Shown here: positions 9,344 through 18,185 of the stretch, one piece after another | Layout: each line of letters starts with the position of its first letter | Numbering within the stretch: position 1 is the stretch's first letter | Source: Acidobacteriaceae bacterium | Lineage (GTDB): Bacteria > Acidobacteriota > Terriglobia > Terriglobales > Acidobacteriaceae | Assembly: GCA_003139095.1 (NCBI GenBank) | Contig: PLHW01000046.1 | Location: 78,055 to 142,054 of the forward strand | Direction of reading: 5' to 3' | Length of the DNA stretch: 64,000 nt | Made by a program: the position numbers and the translations under genes | Notes under the pieces: generated by a model | Told to the model about the DNA's origin: nothing | Databases searched by the model: none | The model's input: the letters and a program-made list of their open reading frames with translations, nothing else

Positions 9344-10425
9344 CGCGAACTCCCCGAATCAAATCCCACTCCGCACGCCCGCAACACTTCCGCCGCTCGC
9401 ACATCATAGGTTTGCGCCGCCGCCAATCGCGCTCCATTCTTCCGCAGCCGCGCGCGCAACTCGCGATCCCGCAACAGCACATCGAGCTTCTCGTCGATCT
9501 CTTCTGGCGACCGATAGTACAGCGCAGCCTCGCCCTCCGGAAAAAATTCGTCCTGCGCCGCCGAATAGCGCCCCAGCATCACGCCTCCGCTTGCCGGAAC
9601 CTCAAACGTCCGCATATTCGGCCCACCCAGGTTCTCGGCATTCAGCACGTTCAGCGACACATGCGCGCGCGTACAAATCTCGGCAAAGCCCTTTCCCCAG
9701 ACCGGAGCATGCACGCGATGTTGTCCTCCCGCCTCTCGCCATTTTCGCGGCCAGTTGTTCCCCCAAATCGCGATTTTGTGCCGCCGTATCGCCGCCACTT
9801 CATCGCAGCGCGCCCGCGTATACGTCGCCACAAAGGCGACATCATGCACCGTATTGCAAAGTTCGCACGGCACTCCCTCGCCATCGTGCAACTCCCCAAC
9901 CTCCTGCGGACGAAACAACTCCGGATCGACCGCGAACGGCAGATACTGCGCTTCAACGCCATCGTTCCGCAGGCGCGCTACCAGGCTCTTCTCCCACATC
10001 CACACGATGCTGTACTCGCGGAACACTTCGATCAGATCCCGCCGCTGCGCCGATGCCTCTCGCGGATCCCACCGGATCCCAATGTAAGGATGATCCGGAT
10101 AGTGGTTCACGAATGCCACGCCTGTTGACTTCCGTATCCGCCGCACCGTCTCCGGATGAAAGAAGGTACACTTCACCGCAAAAATCAGCGCCGGCTGCAC
10201 CTGCTCCGCGACCGCACTCGCCTCCCGGTTCACCGCATCCCACAAGAAAGATCGCAGCGCCCGCCGCAGAATTCGATTGCCCGTAAAGCGGCTTGCCTGC
10301 AACATGGCGCGCTCCGAGTCGAACCGCACCACGTCCATCCCCAGCCGCTCAAACGCCCGCGCATAGCTCTCGGCAAGCGCCCCTTCATTCACCGGTCCGA
10401 TCACCAGCACCTTGCGGTTCGTCAT
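9340..10425 (-). CDS. CgeB-like glycosyltransferase family protein
   Basis: The 361-residue product has an N-terminal Rossmann strand (KVLVIGPVNEGALAESYARAFERLGMDVVRFD), a middle HYPDHPYIGIRWDP segment, and a C-terminal domain with NVLNAENLGGPNMRTFEVPASGGVMLGRYS and FFPEGEAALYYRSPEEIDEKLDVLL. This arrangement is typical of CgeB/Glyco_trans_1_2 (PF13524) proteins, in which RxFEvxAxGG is the most conserved patch. Such proteins are often found in spore-coat, O-antigen and glycan clusters. It sits nine bases after the GT4 gene stop and overlaps the next gene by four bases, indicating an operon of three minus-strand glycosyltransferases. The sugar specificity cannot be read from sequence. Confidence 0.8.
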   Translation of the reverse strand: MTNRKVLVIGPVNEGALAESYARAFERLGMDVVRFDSERAMLQASRFTGNRILRRALRSFLWDAVNREASAVAEQVQPALIFAVKCTFFHPETVRRIRKSTGVAFVNHYPDHPYIGIRWDPREASAQRRDLIEVFREYSIVWMWEKSLVARLRNDGVEAQYLPFAVDPELFRPQEVGELHDGEGVPCELCNTVHDVAFVATYTRARCDEVAAIRRHKIAIWGNNWPRKWREAGGQHRVHAPVWGKGFAEICTRAHVSLNVLNAENLGGPNMRTFEVPASGGVMLGRYSAAQDEFFPEGEAALYYRSPEEIDEKLDVLLRDRELRARLRKNGARLAAAQTYDVRAAEVLRACGVGFDSGSSR

Positions 10426-10434
10426 TCGGAGAAA

Positions 10435-11787
10435 CTACTCATCGGTAGAACATTGCTTTTCCGCAGAATGTTCCAGATCGTTTGGCGCATGAGCCAGCAC
10501 ACTCTGATTCCGCAATGCCGACTCCGCTTTCGCAATCGAGAAGTGCCGCAGGAAAGTGTCACGTGCCGCCTCGCCCAGCAACTTGCGGCGACCAGCATCG
10601 CCCAGCAATTCAACAATGGCAGCGGCAAAATCGTCAGGCTTGGACCGTACAATGATGTCCCGGCCATCCGCTACCGCCAAACCATCCACCAGTTCAGGCG
10701 AAGCCACCACGGCTTTCCCGTGCGCCATCGCCTCAATCAGTTTCAATGGCACTCCGCCGCGGATGAACACAGGCAGCGCCAGCACAGCGCAATCCTCCAT
10801 AAATCGGCCCGCGTCCCCGACTCGCCCCAATATCTCCACGCCCGGCACTCTCCGCAGCTTAGCCGCAACATCATCCGGCATGTGCGCGCCCGCCAGACGC
10901 AACACGGCGTTTGGCCACGCCGCAAGCACGTGCGGAAACACTTCCTCCACCAAAAACTCCGCCGCCTGCAAATTGGGTGTGTATGAGTACGTGCCAATGA
11001 ATCCAATCACCGCTTCCGAAGGCGGCGCAAAGGGCCGAATCGCTTTCTCATCGAGGCAGTTCGGTATAACCAGCACGCGCACGCCCGGTGCAATCCGCTG
11101 AAACTCGGTCGCCTCAGCCGCCGACGTGCACCACAATTCATCGCATCGCTTCAAGAAGATTCGTTCCTGCGCGCGGCATGCAAGGTAATTAGCAAACAGG
11201 CTGAGCTTGCCCCCGCGGCCAGAAAGGTTCTTAAGAAATGAAGCACTAAGGTTCGTCAGCACGTCCGCTGCGTCCACAACCACACCGAACCCTGCCTTCC
11301 GCAGCGCCGTCGTGTAATGCATGAGCATCGAGGGCAGAATTACGAAATCCGCGCCCAGCCTTCGCGCCCCCGCCAGGATAATTTTCTCCGCCCCAACCCG
11401 ATCGTACGACATCGAAAACGGATACGAGTGCCCCGGCACGCGAAGCGCGCCGCGCACCAGGAAATCAAGCTTGTAGCCGATCAACGCCGCAGTCGAGAAC
11501 TCTTGATGCGGAAACCGCCGCCCGCCATGCCTCACCTCATCGCACATCGCCGCCAGCGGAGCCGACTCGACCGGCGCGGTCTCGCGTTCCTCGGTCGAGA
11601 AATAAAGCAGCGCGCTGAAACACCCGAGCCGACGAACCAGATCCAGGTTGCTAACCATCCGCAGGTGCAATCCGGTCGTTGCCGGAAACGGAAAATCCGG
11701 CAGCACGGTTAGCACGCGGACCTGCCTCGCGCCAGGTCTGTTGAGGGCCGCGGTCGCTTCCGAGATGCACTCTTCCCTGCTATTCAT
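10435..11787 (-). CDS. GT4-family glycosyltransferase
   Basis: With the ATG at 11787 the product is 450 residues. An in-frame upstream ATG at 11943 would add 52 residues, but the GT-B fold begins at RVLTVLPDFPFPATTGLHLRM, near residue 22 of the shorter form, so I prefer the shorter start. The C-terminal donor half has the GT4 layout: IGFIGTYSYTPNLQAAEFLVEEVFP, then VPGVEILGRVGD, then FIRGGVPLKLIEAMAHGKAVVAS, where the EX7E-like region is reduced to PLKLIEAMAHGK. A retaining transferase using a nucleotide sugar in polysaccharide assembly is expected. It is the first gene of the minus-strand trio and is divergent from gmd across a region of about 320 bases. No strong ribosome-binding site is seen at either start. 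Confidence 0.85.
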   Translation of the reverse strand: MNSREECISEATAALNRPGARQVRVLTVLPDFPFPATTGLHLRMVSNLDLVRRLGCFSALLYFSTEERETAPVESAPLAAMCDEVRHGGRRFPHQEFSTAALIGYKLDFLVRGALRVPGHSYPFSMSYDRVGAEKIILAGARRLGADFVILPSMLMHYTTALRKAGFGVVVDAADVLTNLSASFLKNLSGRGGKLSLFANYLACRAQERIFLKRCDELWCTSAAEATEFQRIAPGVRVLVIPNCLDEKAIRPFAPPSEAVIGFIGTYSYTPNLQAAEFLVEEVFPHVLAAWPNAVLRLAGAHMPDDVAAKLRRVPGVEILGRVGDAGRFMEDCAVLALPVFIRGGVPLKLIEAMAHGKAVVASPELVDGLAVADGRDIIVRSKPDDFAAAIVELLGDAGRRKLLGEAARDTFLRHFSIAKAESALRNQSVLAHAPNDLEHSAEKQCSTDE

Positions 11788-12111
11788 CCGCTGATCGCAA
11801 AGACAATCTGCGCGTCCGGAACTTGCCGCGGGAGAACGCTTCCAGAGGATTCGTTCGGCAATTCGCAACGCTTCGCTCCATGATAACAGCCGCGCAAAAT
11901 GCCGTATTTCTTGCCCTTGCGCCGGCAAGAGCCTGCCCAACATGGTTCCACCGCAGCGTTGAAGGATACCGTCAGTCGCCCAATCGCCTGTGCTAAACTA
12001 CGAGGTTGCGCGGGCATTCTCCCCTGAATTCGGCAGGAGTGGAAGCACGTTCCTCTGACCTGAATCGATCCGCGGCAGGTTAAATCCCACTTCGATCACT
12101 AGAGAAAAACT
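11788..12111. promoter_or_regulatory. Divergent intergenic region of the polysaccharide locus
   Basis: This 324-base region separates the minus-strand glycosyltransferases from the gmd-led operon (part of it would be coding if the longer upstream start of the GT4 gene is used). The only promoter-like signal I see is an extended -10 on the plus strand, TGC at 11991-11993 followed by TAAACT at 11994-11999, about 110 bases before the gmd start. No good -35 accompanies it. No RNA structure is evident. Confidence 0.35.
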
Positions 12112-13167
12112 TTGGCTAATCAGAAGCGTGCACTCATTACCGGCATTTCCGGCCAGGACGGAAGTTACCTCTCCGAACTTCTGCTCGAAAAAGGCTACGA
12201 GGTTCACGGCATTGTCCGTCGCGTTGCCATCGAAGATCCGCAGCACCGCTTGTCCCGCATCCATCACCTGCTCGGCAGAATTCATCTTCACGCCGCATCG
12301 CTTGAAAGTTATCCCAGCCTGATGAAGGTCGTCGCCGCCGTCCAGCCCGAGGAGGTCTACCATCTCGCGGCGCAAAGTTACGTCGGCTATTCCTTTGAAG
12401 ACGAGTTCTCCACCTTCGAGACCAATGTCAACGGCACTCACTATCTGCTCTCAGCCTGCCGCGACGTCGTGCCGCACGCGCGTTTTTATTTCGCTGGATC
12501 GAGCGAAATGTTCGGCTCCGCGCCCGCTCCGCAAAACGAGCAGACCGCGTTTCGCCCGCGTTCGGCCTATGGCATCTCCAAAGTTGCGGGCTACCACCTG
12601 ACGCGAAACTATCGTGAGGCGTATAAGCTTCACGCCTCCTGCGGCATGCTTTACAACCACGAATCGCCGCGCCGCGGCATGGAATTCGTCACCCGCAAAA
12701 TCACCTCGCTCGCCGCGCAAATCAAGCTCGGGCTCGCAACCGAGATTCGCCTCGGCAATCCCGAGGCCAAGCGCGACTGGGGACACGCCCGCGAATACGT
12801 TGAGGCCATGTGGCGCATGCTTCAGCAGGAGACGCCCGACGATTATGTCATCGCCACCGGCGAAACTCATTCCGTGCGCGAGTTCTTGGAGTGCGCCTTC
12901 GGCCTGCTCGACCTCGATCCTTATAAGTATCTGGTGCTCGACGAGCGATTCATCCGCCCCGCCGAGGTTGACGTGTTATTGGGAGACACGAGCAAAGCGC
13001 GCCAGCATTTGGGCTGGTCTTCTCAAACCGCCTTTCGCGATCTGGTGCGCGACATGGTGGAGTCCGATCTCAAACTTTACTCCCATTGCGAAACCCGCGA
13101 GATCCAGGCCGCGACTGCCGTTCGCGAAACACTTCCCGGCCTGCAACCAGTCATCGCGAAGAGATGA
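12112..13167 (+). CDS. gmd: GDP-mannose 4,6-dehydratase
   Basis: This enzyme converts GDP-D-mannose to GDP-4-keto-6-deoxy-D-mannose, the precursor of fucose, rhamnose and perosamine in surface glycans. The 351-residue product has the NADP-binding GxxGxxG (Gly11, Gly14, Gly17 in ALITGISGQDGSYL), the catalytic Tyr153/Lys157 (SAYGISKVAGYHL), the SSEMFG signature at 130-135 and the family LYNHESPRRG motif. Length matches other Gmd proteins. Translation starts at a TTG (TTG GCT AAT) in a poor ribosome-binding context, and no alternative start keeps the glycine motif. It leads the plus-strand operon with flippase, glycosyltransferases and methyltransferase. No GDP-fucose synthase or reductase gene lies nearby, so the final sugar is undetermined. 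Confidence 0.95.
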   Translation: MANQKRALITGISGQDGSYLSELLLEKGYEVHGIVRRVAIEDPQHRLSRIHHLLGRIHLHAASLESYPSLMKVVAAVQPEEVYHLAAQSYVGYSFEDEFSTFETNVNGTHYLLSACRDVVPHARFYFAGSSEMFGSAPAPQNEQTAFRPRSAYGISKVAGYHLTRNYREAYKLHASCGMLYNHESPRRGMEFVTRKITSLAAQIKLGLATEIRLGNPEAKRDWGHAREYVEAMWRMLQQETPDDYVIATGETHSVREFLECAFGLLDLDPYKYLVLDERFIRPAEVDVLLGDTSKARQHLGWSSQTAFRDLVRDMVESDLKLYSHCETREIQAATAVRETLPGLQPVIAKR

Positions 13168-13177
13168 CTGGGAAGAG

Positions 13178-14779
13178 ATGACGGCAAAGATCGCTCAGCC
13201 CGCGTCGCCGAAAGATCCTCCGGCAATGAACGACCCTCCGCTGCTTCCAGGCGATGACTTGCCCAAAGAAACGGGTGACATCGCCGATGCTTGCGCCGCC
13301 GTGCCCTCCTCCACCGGTTTTCGCGCGCTGCTGCAAACCCTATTTCGCGGAAAGATCACGGGTGCCGCCATCGCCCTCGTCATCCGGCAACTCGCCGTCA
13401 TGGTGCTCAGCGTCGGCTCGAGCGTCGCCGTCTCGCGCTGGATCGGCCCCGAAGTCGTTGGCCGCTTCGCCATTTTGATCTTCGTCACGCAAGGCATTCT
13501 CGGCTACTTCGGCGACCTCGGCTTAAAAGCTGCACTGATCCGTAAGCGCGGCGATCTGGAGCCCGCCGAACTTGCCAGCGCCAACAAAATTGTCTTCGGG
13601 ATCTCGTGTATCTTTGCCGTCGTCATCGGCGCGCTCCTGCCCGTCGCCCTTCGCCTGGTCAAACTCGGGCCGGAGAACTATCTGCCAGCGGCAATCTTTC
13701 TTCTGCTGCTCATCGTCCGCAATCAGCGCATCGTGCCTCTCGCGATCCTCGAGCGCGCCATGCGCTTCAAGGTAGTCAGCGCGGTCGAAGCCACCGAGAG
13801 CCTCATTTACACCGTGCTGCTCGCGACGCTGGCCTTTCTCCACAAAGGCATCTGGTGCTACGTCGTCGCGATGGGGTTTCGCGACCTTTTCGGAAGCATC
13901 GCCTTTAACCTCATCGCTCGCCCACCCTGGCGCCGCTTTTCATGGGCGTCGCTTCGCCCGCACGTTGGCTTCAGTCTCGTCTATCAAGGCGGATCGCTGC
14001 TCAACATGATCACGCTCGCCTTTCCGCCCATCATGATTGCGCGCCTGCTCGGCAAGAACGAGGTCGGATACGTCTCCTGGGCCTCCACGCTTTCGCTTTA
14101 TCCGCTCGTCATCTGCAACGCCATGACGCGCATTTATCTCCCGGCCTTCAGCGACGCGGCCGCCGACTTCGCGCTGCTGCGCTCGCGCGTGGAAAAATCC
14201 CTTCGCATCAATGCTAGTATTGCCTGGCCTGCTTGCGCCGTGCTCGCCAGCCTCAGCACTCCCATCATCGCTTACATCTTCACGACGAAGTGGTTTCCCG
14301 CGCAACCCCTGCTCTATGCGTATTGCGTCAATGCGGTAATGACCGCAGTCGGCCTGCCTCTGACGGAACTTTTTTTCTCGCAGAACGACGCATGGTTCAA
14401 CCTGCGCCTCTGCTTATGGTGGACAATTCCCACGTGGACCCTCGGCACATACGCGGTCTATCACAACGGACTCGTCGGCTTCGCAATTTTCCAAGCCGCG
14501 CTCCAAAGCACGTGGCTGCTCGCCTTCGTGCACGCCCGCAGGCTCGAAGGACTGAAACTTCTCGCGCCGCTGCGCGAGCCGCTGATTTTGAGCGCCGCCC
14601 TGGTCGCCGCCAATCTGCTCCTACTCCGTCTTCACGCGATTTCCTCGTTTTTCCAGTTGGCAGTGGCGCTCGCGGTGGAGGGCATTCTCTGTGGCATGTT
14701 TTTGCTGCGCATGCTTCTTAGCTGGCGATTGGCTGGCACGCCAATGCCGGCGGCTTCGGCCCCGGCGGAGATAGGCTAA
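13178..14779 (+). CDS. Polysaccharide flippase, MOP/PST (Wzx-like) family
   Basis: The predicted product has 533 residues and about 12-14 hydrophobic segments, beginning with IALVIRQLAVMVLSVGSSVAVSRWIGPEVVGRFAILIFVTQGILGYF, a characteristic first part of PST-type transporters. It should flip lipid-linked oligosaccharide repeats across the inner membrane. A cytoplasmic N-terminus of about 65 residues rich in Pro and Asp precedes the first helix. The ATG at 13178 lies ten bases after the gmd stop with a GGAAGAG stretch immediately before it, and another ATG at 13226 is possible. The long open frame upstream of it is only the antisense-like shadow of gmd in another frame. Its place between gmd and the glycosyltransferases fits a Wzx/Wzy-dependent pathway completed by the ligase/polymerase at 21754. 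Confidence 0.88.
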   Translation: MTAKIAQPASPKDPPAMNDPPLLPGDDLPKETGDIADACAAVPSSTGFRALLQTLFRGKITGAAIALVIRQLAVMVLSVGSSVAVSRWIGPEVVGRFAILIFVTQGILGYFGDLGLKAALIRKRGDLEPAELASANKIVFGISCIFAVVIGALLPVALRLVKLGPENYLPAAIFLLLLIVRNQRIVPLAILERAMRFKVVSAVEATESLIYTVLLATLAFLHKGIWCYVVAMGFRDLFGSIAFNLIARPPWRRFSWASLRPHVGFSLVYQGGSLLNMITLAFPPIMIARLLGKNEVGYVSWASTLSLYPLVICNAMTRIYLPAFSDAAADFALLRSRVEKSLRINASIAWPACAVLASLSTPIIAYIFTTKWFPAQPLLYAYCVNAVMTAVGLPLTELFFSQNDAWFNLRLCLWWTIPTWTLGTYAVYHNGLVGFAIFQAALQSTWLLAFVHARRLEGLKLLAPLREPLILSAALVAANLLLLRLHAISSFFQLAVALAVEGILCGMFLLRMLLSWRLAGTPMPAASAPAEIG

Positions 14780-14821
14780 CCGGCTGACCGGACGCAGAGT
14801 ACGGCGAACTGACAAGAACCT

Positions 14822-16015
14822 ATGAGCCTCGCGACTCCAATCCGCATTGGCATTGACGGCCGCATCCTCATGCATTATGAAATGCGCGGTTTTGCCCGCT
14901 ACACCGTCGAGATTTTCCGCGCCATGAAAGAGATTGCCGGCGATCGCATCGCACTCTACTCGTTTTCTCCCGGACCTCTCGCGGCGGAATTCCTCGCCGA
15001 GCTCGATTTGACGCCGCTGGTCTCCCCTGTCCGGCGAGAGATTTTGTGGGAACAGATCGAGCTTCCCAGACAGCTTCGCCAGCACGAAATCGACGTCTTC
15101 CACGCCACCGCGAATCGCGGCCTTCCCCTTGCGCGTACGTGCAAATATGTACTGACCTGCCACGACATCATCGATCGCCTGCCCGCCCACTGCCACGGCG
15201 AGCACTGGCGCGGGGCTCTGCGAAAGCGGTATGCCGATTTTATTTCCCGCCGTAGCGCCGACAAGTACATTACCGTCTCCAACTTCTCGAAGCAGGACTT
15301 ATGCCGATTTCACGGCCTCGCCAGCGATCGCGTCGTGGTGATCTACAACGCGGCACATCCCCGCTTCTATGCAACGCTGCCGCCCGCCCAGTTGGCGCAA
15401 GTGCGCGGCAAATACCACCTTCCCGCTAATTATTTTTTGTTTCTGGGCGGTTTTGATGAGCGCAAAAATGTAACCACGCTCCTCGACGCCTTTGCCCAGT
15501 TACCCACCGACGTTCCTCCGCTCGTTTTGGCGGGCGAACACAAATGGGGTTTCAAGGAAATCGCTGCCAAGATTCACGCGCTCGGCCTCTCGCAGCGGGT
15601 ATTCTGCCCTGACAATCTTGCCGACGACGATTTGCCAGCCGTTTATCAAAGTGCCGTTGCACTGGTCCATCCCTCGCTTTACGAAGGCTTCGGCTTGCAA
15701 CTCGTCGAGGCGATGGCCTCCGGCATTCCCGTGCTGGCTTCCAATTCCACCAGCCTCCCCGAAGTGCTGGGTGGCTGCGGATTACTCTTCGATCCCGAGG
15801 ATGCATCTTCGATCGCGCGGCAGATGGGGCGAGTCGCCCGCGACTCCGGTCTGCGCGGAACGAAGGCCCACGAGGGCTGCCAGCGGGCTACGCTTTTCTC
15901 TTGGCGCAAGGCCGCCGAGCAAACGCTGAATGTCTACCTTGGCCTGCTCGGACGGGGTGATTTCGCTTCCTTGGCAAACCGCTCCCTCTCGACCGTCTCG
16001 GAGGCGCGCCGATGA
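14822..16015 (+). CDS. GT4-family glycosyltransferase
   Basis: The 397-residue product shows a classic GT-B retaining transferase: N-terminal GIDGRILMHYEMRGFARYTVEIFRAM, a middle TVSNFSKQDLCR and VIYNAAHPRF, then the donor domain FLFLGGFDERKNVTTLLDAF and the EX7E region LYEGFGLQLVEAMASGIPVLASNSTSLPEVLG. This pattern is close to mannosyl or rhamnosyl transferases of lipopolysaccharide and exopolysaccharide operons, but the sugar is not determined. It lies 42 bases after the flippase gene and its last four bases overlap the following ATG, so translation of the pair is coupled. Confidence 0.9.
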   Translation: MSLATPIRIGIDGRILMHYEMRGFARYTVEIFRAMKEIAGDRIALYSFSPGPLAAEFLAELDLTPLVSPVRREILWEQIELPRQLRQHEIDVFHATANRGLPLARTCKYVLTCHDIIDRLPAHCHGEHWRGALRKRYADFISRRSADKYITVSNFSKQDLCRFHGLASDRVVVIYNAAHPRFYATLPPAQLAQVRGKYHLPANYFLFLGGFDERKNVTTLLDAFAQLPTDVPPLVLAGEHKWGFKEIAAKIHALGLSQRVFCPDNLADDDLPAVYQSAVALVHPSLYEGFGLQLVEAMASGIPVLASNSTSLPEVLGGCGLLFDPEDASSIARQMGRVARDSGLRGTKAHEGCQRATLFSWRKAAEQTLNVYLGLLGRGDFASLANRSLSTVSEARR

Positions 16016-17211
16016 GAATCATCGTCGTCACCCCTGCCGTCCCCCATCCTTTCGGCGACACCGCCGCGCGCTGGTTCTACGTCTTGATCACCGAGTTGGC
16101 CGCCCGCGGGCACGAAGTGATTGCGCTCGCCGCGACGGAAGAGCCGGAGACTCGCGTCGCCGAAGCCCGCCAATGGCTGGCGAAACACGAGGGCCGGCTC
16201 ACTCTCCGCATTCATCGCCTGCAAGTCGATCCGCGAATTATGCGTCGCAAATGGCAAAATCTGCTGCGCCCTCGCAGCGAGATGATTCAGGACCAGGAGT
16301 TTACCCAAATACTCCGCGACGAACTCGCCAAGGGCTACGACGTTCTCCACCTCGAGCAGATGGCAACGGGATGGCTCGGCGTCAACGTGCCGCGCGCGCT
16401 TCTCAACGTACACTTCTTCGATGTCATCGACTGGGCCGGCAAGAAAAATGAAACTCTCTCCGACCGCAAAGCGCTCTGGCAAGCGCAGCGCGCCACACGT
16501 TACTTGCTGCGCGCAATCCCCGACGTCCGCCTTCTAACGCCCCGCCTCCGGGAAGCGGCCACGGCCATCAATCCGCGAGGCCGTTACTGGGTCGTTCCCC
16601 TGGCGCTCGATATCTCTCTCTACCAGTTGCAGCCGCCCACAATCGAACCAATTGTCGGACTCATCGGCTCCATGCACTGGGAACCATCGCGATCCGCCGC
16701 CGAGCGCCTGATCACCCGCATCTGGCCCCTCGTAAAGCAGCGCGTTCCGAACGCCCGGCTTCTCATCGCCGGTTGGAACGCCCGCAAATACCTCGGCCAG
16801 TACGCTTCAACGCCGGATGTCACCTTGACGGGGAATCTATCTCACCCAACCGATTTTTTTTCGCAGGCCGCGGTCATGGTCTACGCTCCGTCGCACGGCA
16901 GCGGAATGAAAGTGAAGGTCATGGAGGCCATGGCCTACGGTGTCCCCGTCGTCACGACGAGCGAAGGCGTCGAAGGCATCGACTACGTGAACGGCCGACA
17001 TTGCTGGGTTGCCGAAGCCGACGGGGCTCTCGCCGCCCACACCTGCCAGTTGCTCGAAAACCCTGCCGAGCGCCAAAGCATCCGCACAGCCGCTCGCGCC
17101 CTCATCGAAGAACGTTACTCGCCGCGTCCGGTGGTTGATAAAATGATCGCCGTCTACGGGCAACTGCAACCCGCGCCACGCGCGCACTCTCAGGCCTCTC
17201 TATGTATCTGA
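16012..17211 (+). CDS. GT4-like glycosyltransferase
   Basis: The 399-residue product opens with MRIIVVTPAVPHPFGDTAARWFYVLITELAARGHEV, the acceptor-side Rossmann fold with a loop that senses the substrate lipid or sugar. Further motifs are VGLIGSMHWEPSRSAAERLITRIWPLV and the C-terminal GSGMKVKVMEAMAYGVPVVTTSEGVEGIDYV, which replaces the EX7E glutamate pair by a GMKVKVMEAM form common in GT4 enzymes related to sugar transferases of the Wbu/StpB kind. The ATG overlaps the upstream TGA by four bases and its own stop overlaps the FkbM start by ten bases. It is therefore the middle of a tightly coupled three-gene block. Confidence 0.85.
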   Translation: MRIIVVTPAVPHPFGDTAARWFYVLITELAARGHEVIALAATEEPETRVAEARQWLAKHEGRLTLRIHRLQVDPRIMRRKWQNLLRPRSEMIQDQEFTQILRDELAKGYDVLHLEQMATGWLGVNVPRALLNVHFFDVIDWAGKKNETLSDRKALWQAQRATRYLLRAIPDVRLLTPRLREAATAINPRGRYWVVPLALDISLYQLQPPTIEPIVGLIGSMHWEPSRSAAERLITRIWPLVKQRVPNARLLIAGWNARKYLGQYASTPDVTLTGNLSHPTDFFSQAAVMVYAPSHGSGMKVKVMEAMAYGVPVVTTSEGVEGIDYVNGRHCWVAEADGALAAHTCQLLENPAERQSIRTAARALIEERYSPRPVVDKMIAVYGQLQPAPRAHSQASLCI

Positions 17212-18044
17212 AAAGCGTCCGGCTGTTGGGGTCTCTTATGCTGCGCTTCCGCAATGGCTCCACGTTGATCCGCCAAATGCGCGCCGGCCAGCCTTGCGAC
17301 GAATTGGTCCTCTGGGATGGCACGCGCATCGCGCACCCCGCCAGACGTCATGGCCTGCTCGAAGCCGTGCAGGAGATCTGGATCGAACAGACTTACACGG
17401 CCGGCTTCTATCGACCACGCGACGGAGATGTCATCGTTGACGCTGGCGCGAACATCGGCTTATTCGCGATTTACATCGCCCGTCAAAATCCAAAATGCAC
17501 TGTGCACGCACTCGAGCCCTTCGCCGAAAATTTCAATGTCCTCGAAGCGAATATTCTCGCCGCTCGCGCCTCAAACATAACCTGCCATAAGGCCGCTCTA
17601 GGCGCGGATTTCGGCCGCGGCGAAATGAAGGCCGTGGGTGCCCGCTCGCTCGATCACGTGTTGCGCGGGGACGCTCGCGACCGATACAAGCCCGACGACA
17701 AACAAAGGAATGACGTGGGATCGAAACCCACCAACGCCGTGCCATCTCCAAACTCTATTTCCATCATTCCCCTCTCCGGCGTTTTCGATCTAACCCACAC
17801 CAGCGACGTCGATTTCCTCAAGGTCGATATCGAAGGCTCCGAGCACGACGTCTTCGCCAACGCCGCGCCGGAAATTCTGCGCCGCTTCAAGCGAATAGCC
17901 TTGGAGTACCACGACCAACTCGTCCCCGGAACCCTCGCCATCTTGCGACGCGTCCTCGCTCCCACTCACGAACTCATAATCTACCCTTCAAAGCTAGAAG
18001 GCTGCGGCATCCTTCGCGCTCGCCTCCGCGATCTGCGGCCCTAA
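17202..18044 (+). CDS. FkbM-family SAM-dependent methyltransferase
   Basis: The 280-residue product contains the SAM-binding loop DVIVDAGANIGLFAIYIAR at about residues 77-95 and the FkbM C-terminal signature VDFLKVDIEGSEHDVFANAAPEILRRFKRIALEYHDQ at about 204-240. These proteins O-methylate hydroxyls, frequently on sugars of exopolysaccharides or lipopolysaccharides. It starts inside the last ten bases of the preceding glycosyltransferase gene, so it is almost certainly expressed with it. A tandem ten-base duplication (GGCCCTAATA twice, 18036-18055) covers its stop codon. A roughly 60-residue segment around residues 145-200 (GDARDRYKPDDKQRND...) appears as a poorly conserved insertion. Confidence 0.9.
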   Translation: MYLKSVRLLGSLMLRFRNGSTLIRQMRAGQPCDELVLWDGTRIAHPARRHGLLEAVQEIWIEQTYTAGFYRPRDGDVIVDAGANIGLFAIYIARQNPKCTVHALEPFAENFNVLEANILAARASNITCHKAALGADFGRGEMKAVGARSLDHVLRGDARDRYKPDDKQRNDVGSKPTNAVPSPNSISIIPLSGVFDLTHTSDVDFLKVDIEGSEHDVFANAAPEILRRFKRIALEYHDQLVPGTLAILRRVLAPTHELIIYPSKLEGCGILRARLRDLRP

Positions 18045-18185
18045 TAGGCCCTAATAAATCCCTCGAAAAGCTCTTCGCCCCGTTGTACAATTAGCGGTTC
18101 GCATCGCGCGTCCCCCAGGGTGAGTCTGCTGTTCCCAGCCAGCCTATAACGCGAATTGCCAGCGTGAATGGAGCCGTCTATCTAA

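Noticed and set aside
12614..13177. Long N-terminal extension of the flippase frame
   Set aside because: It overlaps gmd almost entirely in another frame and has no signs of a real protein.
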